From contig JAANMP010000014.1 in the NCBI GenBank assembly GCA_011250595.1, forward strand, positions 40,528 through 104,527: DNA of 64,000 nucleotides, in the 5' to 3' direction. Each line of letters opens with the position of its first letter. Positions within the stretch are counted from its first letter, which is position 1. Source of the stretch: Bacillus sp. MM2020_1 (GTDB lineage Bacteria; Bacillota; Bacilli; Bacillales; Cytobacillaceae). Below, in pieces: positions 8,777 to 15,757 of the stretch. The notes under the pieces are model-generated. The model saw only the letters and a program-made list of their open reading frames with translations, was not told where the DNA came from and ran no database searches. Position numbers and translations under genes: made by a program.

Positions 8777-10045
8777 TTGCGCGATAAACTATTGGCCTAC
8801 TTATTCATGATCATTGCTGTTCCCATTGCTGGAGAGTTAAAGTTCTATCCGCTAGATGGTGATATAAGGGTTAGTTTAGGAACACCCCTTTTTTTCTTTA
8901 TCCTATTATGGTCAAGAAAAATATACTCTCCAATTGCGGGACTACTCACAGGAACTGCTGTAGTTTTATTTCGAATTTGTCTATATGAATTTCAGGCTGA
9001 TTCTTTCCAGTTATTAGATCCCCTTTATTTGTATTATCCTGTCTTTTTTTACTATTCAATTTACGCATTACTTTTTTATGCCTTTAAAATAAATAGTTTT
9101 CATGATAGCCCATTTATCATTGGCTTGTTAGGGGTCGTAATCGAAGTAATTGCTAGTTTGGTTGAAATAATCTGTCGATCCTTTACTTCGAATATACCAA
9201 TCACCCTCTCGTCCTTAATGGTGGTTGGTGGAATTGCTATTATTCGAAGCTTCTTCGTCCTTGGATTTTTTAATATATTTATCATTAGAGAAACGAAACT
9301 TGCGGAAGAACAGCAAAAAAGACTAAACGAGCAAATTTTATTAATCATTTCAAATCTATATGTGGAAATGGTTCAATTGAAGAAATCTATGAAAAATGCT
9401 GAGGAACTAACAAGTGTTTGTTATGGGTTATACCGCGATTTAAAGGAATTGGAAAGTAATAATCATGCTCAAACCGCATTGAAAATAGCCGGCCAAATGC
9501 ACGAAATTAAAAAGGATAACCAGCGTATTTATGCCGGTTTAACTAAATTAATGATTAAAGAAAATTTAAGTGACTTTATGGCCATAGAGGAGATCATTGA
9601 GGTTATCGTCAGATCAAATAAAAATTACGGAGACATCCTGGGCAAGTCAATAGATTATCAAGTAAATATTTCAGGTGATCATCCCTATTATCGGACGATT
9701 ATTTTATTTTCTCTCATTAACAATCTTGTCTCTAATGCCGTTGAGGCCATTTTTAATAAAGGTCTAATAGAGTTAACTGTTAAAAGAATTGATGAAATGG
9801 CCATTATTATTGTTAATGATAATGGCTCCGGCATTTCAGAAAAAAACAAACGATTCATTTTTGAACCAGGTTTTACTACAAAGTTTGACCAAACTGGAAT
9901 GGCCTCGAATGGGATTGGTTTATCATATATTAAAAATGTAATAGAAAATATCGGTGGCAGGCTTAACCTGCTAGATTCAGCTGAGTCAAATAAAACTAGC
10001 TTTGAAATTCAACTACCTGTTACCAGCTTAACAGAGAGAGGATGA
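8777..10045 (+). CDS. GlnK-type membrane sensor histidine kinase
   Basis: Sensor kinase resembling B. subtilis GlnK (YcbA). The 422-residue protein begins at TTG 8777, six bases after GGAGG. Residues 1-170 form about six transmembrane helices with no large external domain. Then comes a linker helix and the phosphoacceptor segment MHEIKKDNQRIYAGL, with His242. The ATPase domain shows the N box NNLVSNAVEA (315-324), G1 box DNGSGIS (348-354) and G2 box NGIGLSY (378-384). It overlaps the response regulator gene by four bases. It is divergent from dcuA, so C4-dicarboxylates or aspartate may be the cue; B. subtilis GlnKL responds to glutamine, and the ligand here is unknown. Confidence 0.85.
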   Translation: MRDKLLAYLFMIIAVPIAGELKFYPLDGDIRVSLGTPLFFFILLWSRKIYSPIAGLLTGTAVVLFRICLYEFQADSFQLLDPLYLYYPVFFYYSIYALLFYAFKINSFHDSPFIIGLLGVVIEVIASLVEIICRSFTSNIPITLSSLMVVGGIAIIRSFFVLGFFNIFIIRETKLAEEQQKRLNEQILLIISNLYVEMVQLKKSMKNAEELTSVCYGLYRDLKELESNNHAQTALKIAGQMHEIKKDNQRIYAGLTKLMIKENLSDFMAIEEIIEVIVRSNKNYGDILGKSIDYQVNISGDHPYYRTIILFSLINNLVSNAVEAIFNKGLIELTVKRIDEMAIIIVNDNGSGISEKNKRFIFEPGFTTKFDQTGMASNGIGLSYIKNVIENIGGRLNLLDSAESNKTSFEIQLPVTSLTERG

Positions 10046-10965
10046 GGACTTTGAAATTCTTTATTGTTGATGATTCCGCTACAGTTAGGGCAATGCTTTC
10101 TAATATTATCGAAGAAGAGAATCTTGGGAAAATAGCTGGGGAGGCTGAGGATGGTTCTGAGGTTTATGCTGATATCCTTGATAAACAGGAAATTGACATC
10201 TTGATCATTGACTTGCTAATGCCTAATCGTGATGGAATTGAAACGGTTAGAGAAATTGCTCCTTTCTTCCATGGAAAAATTATTATGATCTCCCAGGTTG
10301 AAACCAAGGATTTGATTGGGGAGGCATATTCGTTAGGGGTTACCCATTATATTACAAAGCCAATTAACCAGCTTGAGGTCGTAAGCATCCTAAAGAGGGT
10401 AAGTGATCAACTGCAGCTAGAGCGATCACTCACTGACATTCAAAGATCCTTAAGCTTCTTAACCAATCATTCACAAAATAAACAGCCTGAAAAACATTAT
10501 CAGACCATTCAAAATCCAATAATCCACTCTGGAAGGAACATCCTCCGTGAACTTGGCATTATAGGAGAGAGCGGCAATAAGGACCTGCTAGATATATTAG
10601 CAATTCTATCGCAACTAGAAAAAGACGGGATTCGTGAAACACCGCCTCTAAAGGATTTATATGAGAAGGTAATTGAAAAACGTCTCAATCCGGGCTCCCC
10701 GCCTCAGGTTATAAGAAAGGAAATAAAAGCGGGTGAACAACGGATTCGACGTACCATTCATCAAGCGATGGAACATATTGCTTCACTTGGGCTGAACGAT
10801 TACACTAATCCAAAGTTTGAAAATTATTCATCGAGTTTCTTTGACTATACTCAAGTACGAATGAAAATGCTAGAACTGGAAGGGAAGGCCCATGACGCAA
10901 ACACGCATTCCCGGATTAATATTAAAAAATTTATTCAAGCCCTCTATTTGGAAGCTAAAAATTAG
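10042..10965 (+). CDS. GlnL-type response regulator (receiver plus YcbB domain)
   Basis: Partner of the preceding kinase. Residues 1-120 are a receiver domain with acidic residues Asp10 and Asp11, phosphoacceptor Asp57 (IIDLLMP), and the conserved lysine in YITKPI. Residues 150-300 match the YcbB-type DNA-binding region of B. subtilis GlnL rather than a LytTR, OmpR or NarL helix-turn-helix. The ATG at 10042 overlaps the kinase stop (ATGA), but its AGAGAGG site is very close; a TTG at 10051 is an alternative start. Likely targets are the divergent dcuA promoter and its own operon, which is inference from position. Confidence 0.85.
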   Translation: MRTLKFFIVDDSATVRAMLSNIIEEENLGKIAGEAEDGSEVYADILDKQEIDILIIDLLMPNRDGIETVREIAPFFHGKIIMISQVETKDLIGEAYSLGVTHYITKPINQLEVVSILKRVSDQLQLERSLTDIQRSLSFLTNHSQNKQPEKHYQTIQNPIIHSGRNILRELGIIGESGNKDLLDILAILSQLEKDGIRETPPLKDLYEKVIEKRLNPGSPPQVIRKEIKAGEQRIRRTIHQAMEHIASLGLNDYTNPKFENYSSSFFDYTQVRMKMLELEGKAHDANTHSRINIKKFIQALYLEAKN

Positions 10966-11032
10966 TAACCTATCTACCTTAAATGCCTCGGTTATTAGGA
11001 AGCTAAAAAAGCTGGAATATTGAATATGAATA

Positions 11033-11061
11033 ATAAAAATAGCCCCAAATAATTTGGGGCT
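11033..11061 (-). terminator. Terminator between glnL-like and dgkB
   Basis: A hairpin of AGCCCCAAA paired with TTTGGGGCT is followed on the minus strand by ATTTTTATT, so it mainly serves dgkB. The stem may also stop readthrough from the convergent regulator gene. Confidence 0.8.
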
Positions 11062-11142
11062 ATCATTAATTTCCAACAAAAAACACATCGTAGGGCGTTT
11101 CTTCCATATGATTTACATGCCTTGGATTGGAATAACCTACTT

Positions 11143-12084
11143 TTAGCTATATCTCTTCCCCGATTCCCAATCCGTTGGACGGTCATTCGGACGAATATCT
11201 TCAAGTGGCACAAATACTTCTAAGTGACGATAGAGGTTTTCAAATTCAGCTGGCAGCAATCCGCCAAATTCACCATCCAAGTTTAATTGAACCTTTTCCG
11301 TTGCATGAACTTTTATGCGGTTGGCCTGTGTGTAGATAATATTCGGATCATTGACATGCTCCCCGCGAAGAGCCAATGTGGCTATCCGGATAAACTCAGC
11401 AAGATTGGTCTTTTTCAGAATCAGCAGCGAAAATAAGCCATCATTTATAGAGGCATCAGGCGCCAGTTTCTCAAAGCCGCCGATCGAATTGGTCAAACCG
11501 ACAAGAAACAGCATCGCCTCCCCTTCAAATAGTTTTCCATCATACTCAATTGAAACTTCAGAAGGTTTAATGGAAGGCAGCATTTCCATCCCTTTTAAAT
11601 AGTAAGCTAGTTGGCCGAGCATTGTTTTTAATTTGCTTGGTACCTCATATGTAAGCTCGGTGATCCTACCGCCACCTGCAATATTTATAAAATATCGATC
11701 ATTGATTCGGCCAATATCGACTGGAATCATTTCCCCTTTTGTAATAATATCTACTGCTGCCCCGATATCTCGCGGAATTTGCAAGGCACGAGCAAAATCA
11801 TTGGTTGTTCCGGCAGGAATAATTCCTAATTTTGGCCGATACTCCTGTTCTGCGAGGCCATTGACCACTTCATGAATCGTTCCGTCACCGCCCGCTGCGA
11901 TGACAATATCATACTTACGCTCAACAGCTAACCGGGCTGCTTCCGTCGCATCCCCAGCCCCAGTCGTCGCGTGACAAGAAGCCTCATACCCAGCTATTTC
12001 TAGCTTTTGGAGAATTTCCGGAAGATTCCGCTTTAGAATTTCACGTCCTGAGGTAGGATTGTAAATCAGTCTTGCTCTTTTCAT
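11143..12084 (-). CDS. dgkB: Diacylglycerol kinase (soluble, YegS/DgkB family)
   Basis: Phosphorylates diacylglycerol to phosphatidic acid, recycling the by-product of lipoteichoic acid synthesis at the membrane face. The 313-residue protein has the nucleotide-binding motif AAGGDGTIHEVVNGL (GGDGT at 65-69), the GIIPAGTTNDFARAL motif and the C-terminal beta-sandwich of the family ending near LNLDGEF. In B. subtilis dgkB (yerQ) follows gatCAB with yerO and swrC in between; here more than nine kilobases of other genes separate dgkB from gatB and yerO/swrC are absent from the interval. No transmembrane segment is present, as expected for DgkB. Confidence 0.93.
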   Translation of the reverse strand: MKRARLIYNPTSGREILKRNLPEILQKLEIAGYEASCHATTGAGDATEAARLAVERKYDIVIAAGGDGTIHEVVNGLAEQEYRPKLGIIPAGTTNDFARALQIPRDIGAAVDIITKGEMIPVDIGRINDRYFINIAGGGRITELTYEVPSKLKTMLGQLAYYLKGMEMLPSIKPSEVSIEYDGKLFEGEAMLFLVGLTNSIGGFEKLAPDASINDGLFSLLILKKTNLAEFIRIATLALRGEHVNDPNIIYTQANRIKVHATEKVQLNLDGEFGGLLPAEFENLYRHLEVFVPLEDIRPNDRPTDWESGKRYS

Positions 12085-12260
12085 CGTTTCATCATCCTAT
12101 TTTTGAAATCAACATCGGTAATAACGATCCGCTCACTTCAATATTCTACCAATTTTCATTCGTACTGACAAACATATTGCCAAGCGTATCTACTAATTAA
12201 CCTTCAAACATCCATTTCCTATCATACCTCTTATTTATTTTTTTGCAAAAAAAAACAAAA

Positions 12261-12397
12261 AGCGGAAGCGCCCGTTTAGCGGCGTATGGACTGGAGCGCT
12301 CCAACCGAGATAAAGGAAACACGAAGAGCGGAGCGATTCGATGTTGACTTATCGTAGGGCGGAGAGCGAAGTCCACTAGACGCTGGGCGCTGGAGCT
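12261..12397 (+). repeat. Structured interspersed repeat, copy A
   Basis: A 137-bp element bounded by AGCGGAAGCGCCC and GGGCGCTGGAGCT, whose ends pair. Inner pairings are TGGACT with AGTCCA, a TGGAGCGCTCCA palindrome, and GATAA with TTATC. Two further copies lie at 17188 and 45470. On the minus strand it ends in a GC-rich arm followed by a T-run, like a terminator. It fills the gap between dgkB and the LiaF-like gene together with the head of a second copy; the remaining 176 bp (12085-12260) show nothing clear. I recognise the end sequences as an abundant unnamed Bacillaceae repeat. Confidence 0.85.
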
Positions 12398-12410
12398 AGA
12401 TTCAACAAAA

Positions 12411-12428
12411 AGCGGAAGCGCCTGTTTA
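12411..12428 (+). repeat. Truncated head of a second repeat copy
   Basis: AGCGGAAGCGCCTGTTTA repeats the first 18 bases of copy A with one change, 14 bp after copy A ends. It runs into the stop codon of the neighbouring gene at 12426-12428. Confidence 0.65.
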
Positions 12429-13346
12429 CTGATTTGTATTTAAGCTGATCTCATAGGCATTGGCAATTGTAATATGGTATTTTCCTTCACCCGATTGATA
12501 AACCGCATTTTTCCTGCTATCATCCGTTCCATCGTCCGCCTTTTCCTTAGCCACTTTCCAGTTGCCCTCTTTCCCTCTTACCTCTTGGGCGCCGATTGCA
12601 TCCACCTTCAGATTGCTCTTTTCCGCCACATCGACGACAATCGATGAGACACCTTCAATATTCCAGTCGTTCTCGAGTGTGCGCGGCTTCAAAGTGAGTG
12701 CATTATCACTGCCAATCACCTCAAGCTTTACATGCTTCGGAACCAAAAGCGTCGCAGCCGTCTCTCCATATCCATTAAACCAGCCAATATCGTTTGGCAG
12801 GGACTTCATATTTAAATAAAGCGTATCCCCCTTTTGATTTGCCGAAATTACATCATCTGCACTTTCAAGTAACTTCGCCTTTTTAGCTGTTTGTACCCGG
12901 TAGGTGCCGAACATAGAAACCTCTTTTTCCTCCGTCGACTCGACCGTCATCTGATGGCCAACCGTCCTGACGACGACCCGTTTGATGCTGTCATCAATTT
13001 GGTAGGAGAAAGCAGGCAGTTCAAACGAGCGTTCTTCCCTCGCCATCACTTCTTCCACCTTCCCCATAATTCCTGTTGTACTTAAAATCGCAAACACGAT
13101 CCCCGCCGTTCCAATCACTCCGACAAAGAAAATACTAAGGAAATCATATTTTAACACTGGCTTTTCCTGCCGTGACAAAAATAAATAAACGAGAATTTCA
13201 ATCCCAAGGACAACCAATAAAAGCGGCCACCAAGCCGTCATCACCTGTACAAGATCTAACCCCAAAAACTTTGAAAAAAACAGGACGAGACCAAGGAAAA
13301 CAAGCGAGGCCCCCATCGAAAACGTTCCAACACGCCAAGTTCTCAT
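12426..13346 (-). CDS. LiaF-like membrane protein of an ECF sigma operon
   Basis: Function unknown. The 306-residue protein has three N-terminal hydrophobic segments (about 9-28, 37-56 and 72-92); the WWPLLLVVLGIEIL stretch is typical of the LiaF/DUF5668 transmembrane module. The C-terminal two thirds look like a beta-rich outward domain with alternating hydrophobic residues, similar in style to the repeat domains found on LiaF or adhesin-like envelope-stress proteins. It is the last gene of a five-gene sigma factor operon and overlaps the preceding 31-codon frame by four bases (ATGA). A role in sensing or answering cell-envelope stress is inferred from context only. Confidence 0.7.
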   Translation of the reverse strand: MRTWRVGTFSMGASLVFLGLVLFFSKFLGLDLVQVMTAWWPLLLVVLGIEILVYLFLSRQEKPVLKYDFLSIFFVGVIGTAGIVFAILSTTGIMGKVEEVMAREERSFELPAFSYQIDDSIKRVVVRTVGHQMTVESTEEKEVSMFGTYRVQTAKKAKLLESADDVISANQKGDTLYLNMKSLPNDIGWFNGYGETAATLLVPKHVKLEVIGSDNALTLKPRTLENDWNIEGVSSIVVDVAEKSNLKVDAIGAQEVRGKEGNWKVAKEKADDGTDDSRKNAVYQSGEGKYHITIANAYEISLNTNQ

Positions 13347-13438
13347 ACAGCTACCCCTCCCTTTCTTTTTCTAAAAAGGAACCCAATCCCGAATCCGATA
13401 ATTGCTGCGCCTGCAATTGTTTTTCCCCACCTACTCAT
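13343..13438 (-). CDS. Small membrane peptide, 31 residues
   Basis: A short frame too small for routine ORF lists: it begins MSRWGKTIAGAAIIGFG and ends FLFRKRKGGVAV. It has one glycine-rich hydrophobic stretch followed by a basic RKRK cluster, which predicts a single-pass peptide with a cytosolic basic tail. Its ATG lies inside the last codons of the triple-module gene and its TGA overlaps the ATG of the LiaF-like gene, so translational coupling is likely at both ends. A GGGGG-containing site sits about ten bases upstream. Role unknown; the neat fit between two genes is the main reason to believe it. Confidence 0.6.
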   Translation of the reverse strand: MSRWGKTIAGAAIIGFGIGFLFRKRKGGVAV

Positions 13439-14510
13439 TCTTTTCAGCCCCCTGCTTTTGCTTGCTTCCAGATAAAAGTTTGATTCCTCCGCCTATCAAC
13501 AGCAGACAAACAAGCCCCGTTTGAAAATAACCTTGAACCCAATACATCACATCGATATTAATCAGCCTGTTTATGAATGGAGAAAAAGCTGGAAGCAGGA
13601 CGTTCATCACGAGATAGTAAAGTCCCAACAAGACTAGGCCAATGCCGACCCATTTCTGATGATTAAGGAAATAAGCAATAATCGGAACGTCCTCCATCTC
13701 GTCTTCGCCGTACTTTGAAACCTTTTGCATCGCATCAAAAAAGCTGTAAAACCAAATGATTGGGATCAAGAACAAGAAGATACCAAGCCGTAAGATATCT
13801 AAAATATAGATGGAAAAGAGAAACGCTGCCATTAACTGGATGCCTCGGCGCTGTAAGCCTAAATAGAGATGGCCTGCCCCTGGGAAGATTGAAAGAAAGG
13901 TCGCAATCGACTTACTCTTTTTCCCATCCTCACGGCGCATTTCAAAGTCTTCAAAAATCGTACGATCAACTAACTCCTCACCGCGCTGCTTTTTATTCAC
14001 CTGCTGAACGGCATCAAAGAATCCGTAGACCCAAATAATTGGCAGGGCGGCCATGAAGACCATAAATTCCCCACGATTGGAAAGAGCTGTTACAAAGGTA
14101 ACCATGACCCCCAGCCCCAAAAACGTGGCCAAAAGTGTTAAGCCCCTGTTCATCAAACCAATTTGGAAATGACCTAAGCCTGGGATAAACGATAGAACAA
14201 TAGTATAAAATCGTTCTGAGTCTTGGGCAGCCTGTAGCTGAGGTTCATCCGGATTCGCTGACTTCAGCGCTTTTTTATGCTTGGAGACCTGCACACCCAT
14301 GTCGATAAAGCTGATGAGGTAAATGAACAGTCCCAGCATAAAGGTAACGATGCCCAATTGCTCATTGTTCGTTGCTAGCCCAATGACCGTGACGAATGCC
14401 AGCCCCATTACGGCTATTAGATAAAGTACTCCGCGAAACATGTTGCCGAAATAAATATGACCAAGACCCGGGAATAAGGATAAGGTCAATGCTTTTGTCG
14501 GATTTTTCAT
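13431..14510 (-). CDS. Polytopic membrane protein with three repeated TM2-like modules
   Basis: Function unknown. The 359-residue protein contains the same unit three times: FPGLGHIYFGNMFRG to FIDMGVQVSK (about 13-76), IPGLGHFQIGLMNRG to FFDAVQQVNK (109-173) and FPGAGHLYLGLQRRG to FFDAMQKVSK (209-266). The units are about 97 residues apart and each carries two or three membrane helices; a fourth, unrelated hydrophobic pair closes the protein at about 285-345. The PGxGHxYxGxxxRG start resembles TM2-domain proteins. It overlaps the anti-sigma gene by four bases (ATGA) and belongs to the ECF operon, so it may be the membrane sensor or a target of the sigma factor. Confidence 0.75.
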   Translation of the reverse strand: MKNPTKALTLSLFPGLGHIYFGNMFRGVLYLIAVMGLAFVTVIGLATNNEQLGIVTFMLGLFIYLISFIDMGVQVSKHKKALKSANPDEPQLQAAQDSERFYTIVLSFIPGLGHFQIGLMNRGLTLLATFLGLGVMVTFVTALSNRGEFMVFMAALPIIWVYGFFDAVQQVNKKQRGEELVDRTIFEDFEMRREDGKKSKSIATFLSIFPGAGHLYLGLQRRGIQLMAAFLFSIYILDILRLGIFLFLIPIIWFYSFFDAMQKVSKYGEDEMEDVPIIAYFLNHQKWVGIGLVLLGLYYLVMNVLLPAFSPFINRLINIDVMYWVQGYFQTGLVCLLLIGGGIKLLSGSKQKQGAEKNE

Positions 14511-15040
14511 TTCTTAACTGCCTCCTTCTTTTCTAGTGAATCCATCCATGCAAAAGTTTTATTAATAACTCCCTCTGTCACCGAAGGCCTTTTTTCCTGA
14601 ACTTGCTGTTGCGGGCTTTCTAACGCATTCGCATACGTAGCCAGCGATTGGAAAGCACCCGTGAAGGTCAACAAAATAGTCGCCGCTGCCGCTAATAAAT
14701 AATGGAACAACGCCTGCTGATAAAAAGGTTTCTTCTTAATTTTGGTTTTGGTGTCAGTTTTGGTGTCAGGCACCGAAGGAACCATTAACATAGTGCTAAA
14801 ATTATTAGTGGTGTCAGGCACCGCAATTTTTTGTTTTGAAACCTCTGCCATGACCGAATCGGTGAACTCGCTTATGTCTGATAGAATTGGAAGCGATGTT
14901 TCATTTGCTTCGATCGCCAGTAAGTAATGGGTTAGACATTGGTCACATGTATATAAATGATCTTCTAGTTCCTGTTTGTCTTTTTCATTAATTTCGTCCT
15001 TAACGTATTGCAGCCACTCATCATAGTTGTAGTGCTTCAT
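14507..15040 (-). CDS. Zinc-finger anti-sigma factor
   Basis: Predicted membrane-bound inhibitor of the adjacent ECF sigma factor. The start is placed at ATG 15040, which overlaps the sigma stop (ATGA) and follows GGAGG by ten bases; a reading from 15076 would add 12 residues inside the sigma frame. The N-terminal domain has the zinc anti-sigma motif HLYTCDQC. One transmembrane helix follows (ALFHYLLAAAATILLTFTGAF) and then a short outer tail. Between the two lies an odd linker with two VPDT copies and runs of TKTDTKTK, encoded by GGTGCCTGACACC palindromes (see findings). Confidence 0.85.
   Translation of the reverse strand: MKHYNYDEWLQYVKDEINEKDKQELEDHLYTCDQCLTHYLLAIEANETSLPILSDISEFTDSVMAEVSKQKIAVPDTTNNFSTMLMVPSVPDTKTDTKTKIKKKPFYQQALFHYLLAAAATILLTFTGAFQSLATYANALESPQQQVQEKRPSVTEGVINKTFAWMDSLEKKEAVKK
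14750..14822 (-). repeat. GGTGCCTGACACC palindromes inside the anti-sigma gene
   Basis: Two full copies of GGTGCCTGACACC (14810-14822 and 14762-14774, 48 bp apart) and one partial copy (CTGACACC, 14750-14757). Read in frame each full copy gives VPDT. A further copy forms the terminator stem at 35943-35955. Confidence 0.8.
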
Positions 15041-15615
15041 GAAAAATCGTCCTCCTTCCAATTCCTTTTCATCCAATGGCGTGCCCGGTACAGCTTCGTT
15101 TCGATTGTTTTCACCTGGACATTTTGCTCCTCAGCCATTTGTTGATAGCTTTTTTCCGCAATGTAAAATCCGTAGATGACATCACGGTAGTTGTCCGGCA
15201 GTTCATCAAGCTTTTTCCTGACGAGCCTTCTTCGGTCCGTTTCAATGATCTCTTTTTCCACACTATCCTTCGCTGTCCCTGCTAACGGCAACTCGAGCTC
15301 TTCTGCCACTTCCTCTCTTCTTCTCACTTGTTTTCTTTTGATATCTATCGCTTGATTAACCGCAATTCGCGTTATCCACGTTTTGAAACCTTGATTTTGG
15401 TATTGGGGGAGAGACAGATAGATTTTCATAAATACTTCTTGTGCTGCATCTTCTGCTTCCTTTTGGTCGCGAAGAACGGCAAAGATGGTCCGGAACACAT
15501 CATTACGGTACTTCTCAACCAAAAGGCGGAAGGCATGATCATTGCCGTCCAACACCTTTTCTATTAATGCTGCTTCATTAATGATTCTCTCCCCCTTTCC
15601 TTTTTTGTTACTCAC
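15037..15615 (-). CDS. ECF-family RNA polymerase sigma factor
   Basis: Alternative sigma factor with region 2 (residues about 20-90, including the DAAQEVFMKIY core-binding segment) and region 4 (about 125-180, ending in a helix-turn-helix around YQQMAEEQNVQVKTIETKLYRAR). It heads an operon with its anti-sigma factor and three membrane genes. The start is uncertain. The upstream in-frame GTG at 15615 has no ribosome site and lies next to the predicted transcription start, whereas an excellent GGGGGAG site sits seven bases before an ATT codon at 15582 that would give MNEAALIEKV. The exact subfamily is not recognised; it is not an obvious SigW, SigM, SigX or YlaC. Confidence 0.88.
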   Translation of the reverse strand: MSNKKGKGERIINEAALIEKVLDGNDHAFRLLVEKYRNDVFRTIFAVLRDQKEAEDAAQEVFMKIYLSLPQYQNQGFKTWITRIAVNQAIDIKRKQVRRREEVAEELELPLAGTAKDSVEKEIIETDRRRLVRKKLDELPDNYRDVIYGFYIAEKSYQQMAEEQNVQVKTIETKLYRARHWMKRNWKEDDFS

Positions 15616-15620
15616 CTTAA

Positions 15621-15647
15621 TAGACGAAAGGTTTTTGAAAAACCCCT
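15621..15647 (-). promoter_or_regulatory. Candidate autoregulated ECF promoter
   Basis: On the minus strand CGTCTA (15621-15626) matches the -10 of Bacillus ECF promoters. A TAGGGG sequence lies about 17 bp upstream as a possible -35, with a near-palindrome GGGTTTTTCAAAAACC between. Autoregulation of the sigma operon is expected for the family. The -35 assignment is weak. Confidence 0.4.
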
Positions 15648-15717
15648 ACACTATTTTAAAAAATATTTTTTCCAATTCTATTTATCATACCATGGTGATA
15701 TTAGTGGTGGTTGAACT

Positions 15718-15750
15718 TAAAAACCGTGCGGGTAGCACCCGCACGGTTTT
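15718..15750 (-). terminator. Terminator of the pentapeptide repeat gene
   Basis: A 14-bp perfect stem, AAAACCGTGCGGGT paired with ACCCGCACGGTTTT around a three-base loop, followed by T residues on the minus strand. It lies eight bases past the gene. Confidence 0.88.
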
Positions 15751-15757
15751 ACAAAGT

